Source: Bacillota bacterium
Lineage (GTDB): Bacteria; Bacillota; Clostridia; Lachnospirales; Lachnospiraceae
Direction: 5' to 3'
DNA length: 47,824 nucleotides
NCBI GenBank assembly: GCA_023434365.1
Contig: JAEYSV010000049.1
Location: 1 to 47,824 of the forward strand
The notes below the pieces were generated by a model, which saw nothing but the letters and a program-made list of their open reading frames with translations, did not search any database and was not told the DNA's origin. This document shows, piece after piece, positions 33,909 to 41,528 of the stretch (position 1 is its first letter; each line of letters starts with the position of its first letter). Both the position numbers and the translations under genes were made by a program.

Positions 33909-35126
33909 TTATTCCTTAATCATAAATTGAGAAGAGATGCCACCAAGCAGGCATAACACAATTACTAAGTAAAAGATACTGTTATAATCCCCAGAGATAT
34001 CATGAAGCAATCCACTAGTTAATACGCCTAAGATAGCACCAAAACCGTAAGCCGTAAAAACAACTCCAAAGTTTTGACTATAATGCTTGGTACCATACAT
34101 GGCAATTGTAGCCGCTGGTGCAATTGCAAGCCATCCACCAAGATTAAACCAAAAAATCGAAAAAGCCAGTCCAAACAATACGTAATCCCTCTCATCTGCA
34201 ATAATCATCAATATTGCAGCAATAGTAATTAATAAAAAGGAAATAAGCATTGATTTTTTTACTGATAGCTTGTCTGTCATAAAACCAAAAGTAGGTCGCC
34301 CGATTCCATTAAAGATTGCAAAAAGAGACATGAGTAATGTTACATTGCCTTGTGGCATCTTAATCAGTTCACTGCCAACACTACTGGTAATTCCTATCAG
34401 CATTAGTCCAATCATCGTTCCTATACCGAAACTTACATATAAGCCTTTAAAATTACTTGTTTTTATCATGTTAACTGTATCGAGATTAGCATGATTAGAA
34501 CTCTTCTTTTTACTATTTGACGGCGCTTTTAATTTCTCAAACCGAAACCAGAAAAATGGTAGTGTAATTAACGGAATCAATATTCCGAAGACGATACCTA
34601 AAATTAGAAATGTTCTCCTAATTCCAAAACTACTCATGAAATAGTTTGCAATTGGCGCCGTTATTAATGGTGACAAACCAAATCCACCAAGCACAAAACC
34701 AACAGCTAATCCCTTCTTCTCAGGAAACAACCTTGCAATGATTGTCATTGGTACACCATAAGTAATGCCTACTCCCGCTCCAATAAGAAAACCATAAGTA
34801 ATCGTTAATACATAGATATTCGGTGCAAAAGAAGAAATAATCCAACCACTTGCCACAAACGCTGCTCCAACCATGATAATATAACCCGGATTATATTTAT
34901 CAATATGTCTTCCAGTAAGCATCATAAATACAGCATACATCGCCAACGATACCATATAAGGGAATCCGCTTTGCGTCTTACCAATACCAAACAACTGCTC
35001 CACCGGTCCCCTAAATACACTCCACGAATACACCGTACCTAAACACAGCATAATCAAGACACTAAGAAACAAATAACCCCATCTCTTCTTGTCATAACGC
35101 TCAGCCTGTCCATCAAAACCTCTCAT
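33909..35126 (-). CDS. OFA-family major facilitator transporter
   Basis: A 405-residue transporter with twelve predicted helices. It resembles the oxalate/formate antiporter (OFA) group: 'GTVYSWSVFRGPVEQLFGIGKTQSGFPY' in helix 1-2, 'GAGVGITYGVPMTIIARLFPEKKGLAVG' around the A-motif region, and 'NGIGRPTFGFMTDKLS' between the halves. OFA members swap or import small carboxylates such as oxalate, formate, lactate or pyruvate. The ldh-like gene 327 bases upstream, in the same direction, suggests a lactate-type substrate. That is inferred. Confidence 0.88.
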   Translation of the reverse strand: MRGFDGQAERYDKKRWGYLFLSVLIMLCLGTVYSWSVFRGPVEQLFGIGKTQSGFPYMVSLAMYAVFMMLTGRHIDKYNPGYIIMVGAAFVASGWIISSFAPNIYVLTITYGFLIGAGVGITYGVPMTIIARLFPEKKGLAVGFVLGGFGLSPLITAPIANYFMSSFGIRRTFLILGIVFGILIPLITLPFFWFRFEKLKAPSNSKKKSSNHANLDTVNMIKTSNFKGLYVSFGIGTMIGLMLIGITSSVGSELIKMPQGNVTLLMSLFAIFNGIGRPTFGFMTDKLSVKKSMLISFLLITIAAILMIIADERDYVLFGLAFSIFWFNLGGWLAIAPAATIAMYGTKHYSQNFGVVFTAYGFGAILGVLTSGLLHDISGDYNSIFYLVIVLCLLGGISSQFMIKE

Positions 35127-35259
35127 CCTTCACCTCTTACCTTTTCCCACTTCTTTCTTTACTGTTTTTCTTCACAATCCATAAAATCTCTTACTTCCAA
35201 AGCTTTTTGTAAAGTATATACGAAAACCACCCAGGAATCAATTAAAAATATTTTTATCC

Positions 35260-35480
35260 TCTCTGAACTCTTCACTCATCACTATCATTTCCGCTCTTCA
35301 CTCTTCGTTCTTCACTATTTTTTTCCGTTCTTCCCCTCTTCACTCTTAGTTCTTCACTGCCCTTTCCGCTCTTCACTCTTCACTCTTCGTTCTTCACTAT
35401 CTTTTCCCGCTCTTCACTCTTCCCTCTTCACTATCTTTTCCGCTCTTCACTCTTCACTCTTCGTTCTTCACTATCTTTCC
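35260..35480. repeat. Degenerate tandem repeat grown from the 3' end of ldh
   Basis: About six units of 33-41 bases fill the gap between the transporter and ldh. The core on the plus strand is TTCACTCTTCGTTCTTCAC followed by TATCTTTTCCGC. The unit nearest to ldh overlaps its last codons and stop (35454-35480), so the array seems to have spread from the gene end by slippage. Units differ by small changes. It is not a CRISPR array because there are no unique spacers. It also fills most of the 327-base gap, where no gene is seen. Confidence 0.8.
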
Positions 35481-36413
35481 CAAGTATTCCCTAAGCAAAG
35501 CGGCAGAGTTTTTAAATTTAACCTCTTCTTCCGGCTGCATATGAATCTCTAACACATCCGATGCCCCAGTTCGGTTCAGTACTGTAGGTACTCCAGCAAA
35601 AACTCCGTACTCTCCATACTCTCCATCTAACAAAGTTGACACAGGGATAATTTTATTTTCATCATAGAGAATTGCCTTAATAATCCCAACACAGGCTGAA
35701 GCAATTCCGTAATAAGTTGTCCCTTTCCGATGAAAGATTTCCCATCCCTCACGTGTAGTTTTTCTTACAATCTCATCTAGATCAACTTCACCTACCAGTT
35801 CTTTATTATCTTGTATCACGTCATAGAACGGTTTACCGGCTATCGTTACGGTTGACCATGGGACCATCTGTGAATCCCCGTGTTCTCCCATGGAATAAGC
35901 ATAGACACTTCTTGGGTCAACATTTACTTTTTCAGCGATAAAGTTCTGCAGCCTTGCTGTATCCAAAGCTGTTCCTGTTCCAATCACCTGATTCTTAGGC
36001 AGCCCGGTTATCTGATAAATAAGATGTGCTATCAAATCAACCGGATTCGATACGACAATAAAAATACCGTCAAACCCACTTTTCATCACTTCTGGTACAA
36101 ATGATTTTACAATCGTTGCACTAGCTTCCAGACTATCTAGTCTCGTTTGTCCGGCTTTTGGCGGTGCACCAGCTGCACATACGATAATATCCACATCACC
36201 ACAATCAGCATAAGTCCCTAGATTTACTTTGACATTACGGTCTAGGTATTTAATCGTATCACGAAGATCAAGTACTTCTCCAAGCGCTTTCTCTTTATTC
36301 ACATCAATCATAATTACTTCATCACATACTCCCTGGGTTACCAGGCTAAAAGCAGTGGAAGAACCCACCAAACCACATCCAATAATAGCGACTTTCGATT
36401 TTGTAATTTTCAT
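35454..36413 (-). CDS. ldh: L-lactate/2-hydroxyacid dehydrogenase
   Basis: A 319-residue NAD-dependent dehydrogenase of the lactate/malate family. The NAD fold is GCGLVGSS (12-19), the relay residues are Asp151, Arg154 and His178 (GEHGDS), and Arg91 lies in the substrate loop. The specificity position, normally Gln in lactate and Arg in malate enzymes, appears to be Pro85 (AGAPPKAGQTR), so other 2-ketoacids could be preferred. The C-terminus ends in a short run (KNEE) inside the tandem repeat. It starts 15 bases after the AAA/RyR gene and is the last gene of that operon. Confidence 0.88.
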   Translation of the reverse strand: MKITKSKVAIIGCGLVGSSTAFSLVTQGVCDEVIMIDVNKEKALGEVLDLRDTIKYLDRNVKVNLGTYADCGDVDIIVCAAGAPPKAGQTRLDSLEASATIVKSFVPEVMKSGFDGIFIVVSNPVDLIAHLIYQITGLPKNQVIGTGTALDTARLQNFIAEKVNVDPRSVYAYSMGEHGDSQMVPWSTVTIAGKPFYDVIQDNKELVGEVDLDEIVRKTTREGWEIFHRKGTTYYGIASACVGIIKAILYDENKIIPVSTLLDGEYGEYGVFAGVPTVLNRTGASDVLEIHMQPEEEVKFKNSAALLREYLGKIVKNEE

Positions 36414-36428
36414 ACTTACCTCACTTAC

Positions 36429-39023
36429 TTACAATTCATTATTTTCTTTCTCATTTTCACAATAGCACAGGTACTTTAATCGTTCAATCTTAAAATTAGC
36501 TTCACTCAGAATATAAGGCCATGACTTTACTCGCATAACAAGTTCTGACTTTCCCTCTTCCGATAATTTATCCCATGAGATTAGATAAGGGTGTGTCTTT
36601 TTCTGAATATCCACTCTTTCTCCAAACTGCCAACCATCTTCCCTTTTTTGCTTTTTCCATCTTTTATGCTCGTATGCAGCTAATGACATTAATTCTGATT
36701 TTGTAAAAGTAATAGGCTCAGGCTTAATACTAACAGCAATCGTATCATAATTAATTTGATGCAGAGCATTCGGAATACTTTTAGCCTGCTCTAGGTAGGA
36801 GTTTTTAAGATCCTCGTCTAGCTCTTCCCAGATAGTACACCCAGAATAATCGCTATTATTTGGATTGCAATATGTCATTTTGACTTCATAGATTCGTTTT
36901 GCAATTATTTCTACTCGCTCTCCATAGAATGCGTCATGCATCAGGTGACGCAAGAATTGTTCCTCATCCACATGAAGGCTTAACTGATCTTTCGATGGTA
37001 GATGTGACTGCTCCCATTTCTTTGCACTCGTCAGTCTGCTCATCTCAATGATAGCTTCCATTGATCTAGACTCATGCTTGTATCTTGGGATCTTTAACAA
37101 GGCTCGAATTACCCCGTTATCTACCTGTGCAACATTACTACTGTTAATCAAATGAGGAGTTTTACGCTCTAACATAGACCGAAGTAACATGGCACGCCTA
37201 ATAATAAACAACTGGTCCCAGTGCACATTTGTCTGATTCGGTCCAAGAATATTCACATAACCCCTTAACCGACTGATAAAATCAGGCCCTTTTGCCATCT
37301 GAAAGTCTCTGATGAATTGCTTTCGTTCCTTTTCTTCGGTTATCTCTTCTCCACAAAATTCTTTATAGGTGCTGCTTGTCCCACCTGCAAATACGAAGAT
37401 AGCCTTTCCAATTGGATGAATCGAATCCCCTTCTCGAAATACGCCATCCTGCATTGGTGCCAGAAAATACTTAAGCCATCCTAGCCTGCCTTCAAAGGAA
37501 GTATCAAACTCATCAAAGAAGACAAGCGGAATCTTCCCCCTTAATATCAGATCTCTCACTCTATGAAAGGCATTAATCAAGTCAGTAATGGATCTAAACT
37601 GAGACAAATTAAAGTCCAGTTTTTGAATTAGCTCAGGTGCTATCGTAGAGGCTATTTCCGATACCCCAAATGATTTGCCTGACCCAGGTGTTCCAAATAT
37701 AGCAATGGAAAGGGGACGCACAGTATTGGTAGAAGACACAAATTCCTGCATTAGATTCTTTATGCTTCGATATCCTTCAATCTCCGTTTTATCTACAGTT
37801 TTCAAGTTACCAAATTTGGCGATTGGAATATACTGGAGCGCATCTTTTTCTCCGTATCTTACAATATTGTATGCAATCTCAGCTAAGCTGGCTGAACTCT
37901 TATCTTTTAAGATATACCAGCAAGCCTGACAATTTGAATTCGTAGTGTTACGTATTGAGACATCCTGAACATGATCTTTTTTTATAAAGCTACTATCTTC
38001 ATGACAAAAAAGTGTAGGATTTGGAAACTCGCTTTTTTCTACATCAGAGCCAAACCCATGCATAAAATACTTTTGTGATGCAACAATTCCTTCCCTGATT
38101 CCTTCGGCAATTGCTTCTGCAAATTCCTCTTTTAATAGGCTTCGTTTTCGTATTGTGCCAGCGAGTCCTGCCACAAAGCAGGAAGCAAGCCCATACATCA
38201 TTCCAAGATCCTCTTTTGCAAAATCATCTTCAAACTCGTAGGTTAAAAAGAACAAACTGGCTTTTACCGTACCGGTAAAACTATAATAAATTGCGCCTTC
38301 CAAGCCAAATGGTACAATGAGATGTTGGCACCTTGCAAGATAAGCGATTTCTGGGTTGTTATTGATTTGCCACATAAAATCTAAGGCGGTTCGCTCCCAG
38401 GATAAACTTTTACTGATATTTACCCCTTTCGCTCGTAGATCATCTCCAGTAATGACGACTATCATTCTTTCTTTGTGGTATTGTTCAAGATGCTTCCATA
38501 GTTTACTCGTATGAGTTGGATTATTCATTTTATAGATAATCATTGGCGAAGTATTTTCCGAAGTTATCGCCACTGGCCAATACTCCGGATTCATATTAAA
38601 TCCATTACTCTCATCATATAACACGACTAAGTCAACGTCTTTTTTATCCTGATGAACCGGAAGCATTTTGGCAGAATCAGAACTAGGATCAGAAAAGCCC
38701 AAAAACTGCTTTACTCGATATACTTTAGAATAGCCGGTTAATTGTCCTGAAGTTGGAAACTGCTCAAGTAATGCAGTAGTACTTAAGAATTCCTTATTTG
38801 CTCCTATTTCATTGGTAGGAAGCTTAGGAGTTAATACCTTGACATTGCCGGTAGATTCAATCAGCTTTGCCAGTAAGTTTGCGCCTCCTGTTTTAATGTT
38901 ATAATGCACGGTTGGATGTAGCTTCCAATTATAACTATTCGTTTGTTGATGATGCGTAATCCATTGTAATATTGCAACGCAGAGATCTCCGGTTACCACG
39001 ATTTCATATTCTTCATCTTTCAT
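36429..39023 (-). CDS. AAA ATPase with kinase-like head and C-terminal RyR domain
   Basis: An 864-residue protein of uncommon build. Residues about 5-330 look like a ribokinase/PfkB-type fold ('KTGGANLLAKLI', 'VVITGDDLRAKGVN', 'IVPFGLEGAIYYSF'); this is a weak match. Residues about 430-640 are an AAA ATPase: Walker A GTPGSGKS (444-451), Walker B VFFDEFD (501-507), and an arginine-finger region in 'FISRLRGYV'. Residues about 775-850 match the RyR domain ('YEHKRWKKQKREDGW', 'KKTHPYLISWDKLSEEGK'), and a diverged first copy may lie at 690-765. Prokaryotic RyR domains are predicted ligand sensors in nucleotide-centred conflict systems. It sits between selO (21 bases) and ldh (15 bases). The function is unknown. 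Confidence 0.78.
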   Translation of the reverse strand: MKDEEYEIVVTGDLCVAILQWITHHQQTNSYNWKLHPTVHYNIKTGGANLLAKLIESTGNVKVLTPKLPTNEIGANKEFLSTTALLEQFPTSGQLTGYSKVYRVKQFLGFSDPSSDSAKMLPVHQDKKDVDLVVLYDESNGFNMNPEYWPVAITSENTSPMIIYKMNNPTHTSKLWKHLEQYHKERMIVVITGDDLRAKGVNISKSLSWERTALDFMWQINNNPEIAYLARCQHLIVPFGLEGAIYYSFTGTVKASLFFLTYEFEDDFAKEDLGMMYGLASCFVAGLAGTIRKRSLLKEEFAEAIAEGIREGIVASQKYFMHGFGSDVEKSEFPNPTLFCHEDSSFIKKDHVQDVSIRNTTNSNCQACWYILKDKSSASLAEIAYNIVRYGEKDALQYIPIAKFGNLKTVDKTEIEGYRSIKNLMQEFVSSTNTVRPLSIAIFGTPGSGKSFGVSEIASTIAPELIQKLDFNLSQFRSITDLINAFHRVRDLILRGKIPLVFFDEFDTSFEGRLGWLKYFLAPMQDGVFREGDSIHPIGKAIFVFAGGTSSTYKEFCGEEITEEKERKQFIRDFQMAKGPDFISRLRGYVNILGPNQTNVHWDQLFIIRRAMLLRSMLERKTPHLINSSNVAQVDNGVIRALLKIPRYKHESRSMEAIIEMSRLTSAKKWEQSHLPSKDQLSLHVDEEQFLRHLMHDAFYGERVEIIAKRIYEVKMTYCNPNNSDYSGCTIWEELDEDLKNSYLEQAKSIPNALHQINYDTIAVSIKPEPITFTKSELMSLAAYEHKRWKKQKREDGWQFGERVDIQKKTHPYLISWDKLSEEGKSELVMRVKSWPYILSEANFKIERLKYLCYCENEKENNEL

Positions 39024-39044
39024 TACAAAACTTCCTTTATTTTC

Positions 39045-40514
39045 TCAGGTACCACAAAATGTCTGATAACGACAATTAGATGGTGCTGGAAGAGAGGTAT
39101 ATTCTTCTTGCTCTGCTGAATAAGCAAATGGTTCTCTCAGTGCTTTTACGTATTTTTGCATAACGCTCAAATCATTTTCTTCGACTGCAGCCCTAAGCGC
39201 TTCCTCTACCCGATGGTTTCTTGGAATAATCGCTGGATTGCTACGTTTCATAAGCTGACTGACTGCATCCGTCGATTCACTTTGGCGACTAAGACGTGCC
39301 TGCCATTTTGCATACCAGTCATTGTACTCCTTACTTTGAGACAATTTACTCTCCTTCCTCTCACCAAGGGTTAGTTCGCAAAATGTATTCGTGAAATCAG
39401 CTTGATTCTTATGCATTGCTTCTAACAAATCTACTACCAAAACCTCATCTTGGTCCTCTTCATTAAAAATACCAAGCTTTGCTCTCATACCATTTAACCA
39501 GTGCTCATGATGGACCTCAACAAAATCATTTAGTGCCTCTTTTGCAATCTCAACTGCCTGGTTTTGCGCCTGATGCAACAGTGGTACCAGTGTTTCAGCA
39601 AAACGAGCCATATTCCAAACCCCAATCTGTGGCTGGTTGCCATAAGCATACCTACCTCCGGAATCAATAGAACTGAATACCGTTTCCGGATCATAAGTAT
39701 CCATAAATGCACACGGTCCATAGTCAATGGTTTCGCCGCTTATTAGCACATTATCTGTATTCATCACGCCATGAATAAAACCTACTAGCTGCCATTTTGC
39801 AATTAGTTCAGCCTGTTTTTTGATTACCGCCTTTAATAAGTTAAGATACGGCGTTTCACTTATCTTTACCTCTGGGTAGTGTCTTTGAATCGTATAATCT
39901 GCCAATGCTTTTAGTTCATCTTGAGTCCCCCAATTAGCAGCATATTGGAAGGTTCCTACCCTGATATGACTAGCTGCCACTCTGGTTAATATAGCTCCCT
40001 GCAAAGGAGTTTCTCGAATTATGCTTTCTCCAGTTAACACCACACTTAAGCTTCTCGTAGTCGGGATACCGAGTGCATCCATTGCTTCACTAATGATGTA
40101 TTCGCGAAGCATTGGCCCAAGTGCAGCTCGTCCATCTCCTCCCCTAGAAAATGGTGTTCGACCACTACCCTTTAGCTGTATATCTACCCTTTCTCCTGAT
40201 GGCATCAGATGTTCTCCAAGAAGAATTGCACGACCATCCCCAAGCATTGTAAAATGACCAAATTGATGTCCCGCATATGCTTGTGCTATCGGCACCATAT
40301 CATCTATAAGACTGTTTCCTGCAAGAATTTGCACTCCTTCTTTTTGATATAAAGCATCACTACTTAGCCCAAGAAAAGTCGCTAATGATTCATTCAGTAC
40401 CACCATTTGAGGCGAACGCACCGGCGTTGGTTTGATCTTTTTATAAAAGACTTCTGGAAGCTTTGAATAACTGTTATCAAAATTCCATCCTATCTCTACT
40501 TTATTTTGCTCCAT
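39045..40514 (-). CDS. selO: Protein adenylyltransferase SelO (YdiU family)
   Basis: A 489-residue pseudokinase-fold enzyme that transfers AMP from ATP to proteins. Family blocks are 'AQAYAGHQFGHFTMLGDGRA', the nucleotide lysine Lys115 in 'IQLKGSGRTPFSRGGDGRA', and the metal and catalytic residues in 'GVMNTDNVLISG' (Asn252-Asn255) and Asp264 of 'IDYGPCAFMD'. The C-terminus 'CRYQTFCGT' carries the cysteine found in place of selenocysteine in bacterial SelO. In other bacteria SelO modifies redox and metabolic proteins under oxidative stress. It heads the operon with the AAA/RyR protein and ldh. The length is normal. Confidence 0.95.
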   Translation of the reverse strand: MEQNKVEIGWNFDNSYSKLPEVFYKKIKPTPVRSPQMVVLNESLATFLGLSSDALYQKEGVQILAGNSLIDDMVPIAQAYAGHQFGHFTMLGDGRAILLGEHLMPSGERVDIQLKGSGRTPFSRGGDGRAALGPMLREYIISEAMDALGIPTTRSLSVVLTGESIIRETPLQGAILTRVAASHIRVGTFQYAANWGTQDELKALADYTIQRHYPEVKISETPYLNLLKAVIKKQAELIAKWQLVGFIHGVMNTDNVLISGETIDYGPCAFMDTYDPETVFSSIDSGGRYAYGNQPQIGVWNMARFAETLVPLLHQAQNQAVEIAKEALNDFVEVHHEHWLNGMRAKLGIFNEEDQDEVLVVDLLEAMHKNQADFTNTFCELTLGERKESKLSQSKEYNDWYAKWQARLSRQSESTDAVSQLMKRSNPAIIPRNHRVEEALRAAVEENDLSVMQKYVKALREPFAYSAEQEEYTSLPAPSNCRYQTFCGT

Positions 40515-40768
40515 TTATTGTGCTCCTTATAATTAATCATTTTACGGTTTATATTTTCTACTGTCATAGTATCTGCTGGCATATGATTATTATACTATGA
40601 TAAAACACTGCATGGTTCACCGAGTAATTTAAAGTGATTCAAAAATATAAGAATTGCATTATCTTAGAGAAATATGTAAAACATAGATAGTAACGATTGT
40701 TATTCTGTGTAAATAATAGTAAAGTAGAACATAGATATTTTAAACTATTCACGTTAGGAGATTATCTA

Positions 40769-41521
40769 ATGCAATATATCGTATTTGATTTGGAAATGAA
40801 TCAGGATTTAACTTCTATCAAGAACATACCTGCACATCCATCAAAATATCCCTTTGAGATCATTCAAATTGGTGCGTGTAAACTAGATGCTTCTTTTCAT
40901 ACGATTGCTTCCTTTAACCGTTATGTAAAGCCTACCATTTATCCAAGCATTAGTCCTTTTATAACGGATCTGACTGGAATCACTATGTCGAAACTTCTAA
41001 ACGAGCCACAATTTCACGAAGTCTATGGATCATTTCTTGAGTTTATCGGACCTGAGGAGACGATTTTTGTCACCTGGGGAATGGCTGATATCAGGCAACT
41101 CTTTATTGAAGCCAAATTCCATGGATTAGATATTAGTAATCTGCCTTCTACCTATATCAATATACAACCATTTGCTTCCCTTCATTTTGGCTTACCCTCA
41201 AAACAGTTATTACGACTACAGTATACGATTGAAGCACTTAATATTCAGGCTACCGGACCATATCATGATGCTGGCAATGATGCATATTACACGGCAGAAA
41301 TCTTTAAAGTAATCTATCATACCTTTATGGAACCGCAAAAGTATGACCCAGATCAGATTACTTCAAAAGAACGGAAGCCTAAGAAAGTCGTTGATTACGA
41401 AGGTCTCATTGCACAATTTGAAAAGATGTTTGAACACAAGCTGAGTAAAGAGGAACAAGAAATGATTCGTCTTGCCTACCATATGGGTAAAACAAAACAG
41501 TTCCTGAGAGAAAGCAAATAA
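40769..41521 (+). CDS. DEDDh 3'-5' exonuclease-domain protein
   Basis: A protein of about 250 residues starting MQYIVFDLEMNQ. The frame is open 24 codons higher, but the site TAGGAG lies 8 bases before the ATG at 40769. The catalytic acids of the DnaQ-like group are visible: Asp and Glu in 'FDLEMN', Asp in 'GMADIRQL', and the closing 'YHDAGNDAYYTAEIF' with His and Asp. It resembles the ERI1/KapD branch that trims RNA or blocks sporulation in Bacillus. A charged helical C-terminus (about 210-250) follows. It converges with the next operon, with only 7 bases between stops. Confidence 0.88.
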   Translation: MQYIVFDLEMNQDLTSIKNIPAHPSKYPFEIIQIGACKLDASFHTIASFNRYVKPTIYPSISPFITDLTGITMSKLLNEPQFHEVYGSFLEFIGPEETIFVTWGMADIRQLFIEAKFHGLDISNLPSTYINIQPFASLHFGLPSKQLLRLQYTIEALNIQATGPYHDAGNDAYYTAEIFKVIYHTFMEPQKYDPDQITSKERKPKKVVDYEGLIAQFEKMFEHKLSKEEQEMIRLAYHMGKTKQFLRESK

Positions 41522-41528
41522 TTCAATC

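Noticed and set aside
35260..35480. CRISPR-like array
   Set aside because: Units are contiguous and degenerate and have no unique spacers. They include the gene end. No cas gene is nearby.
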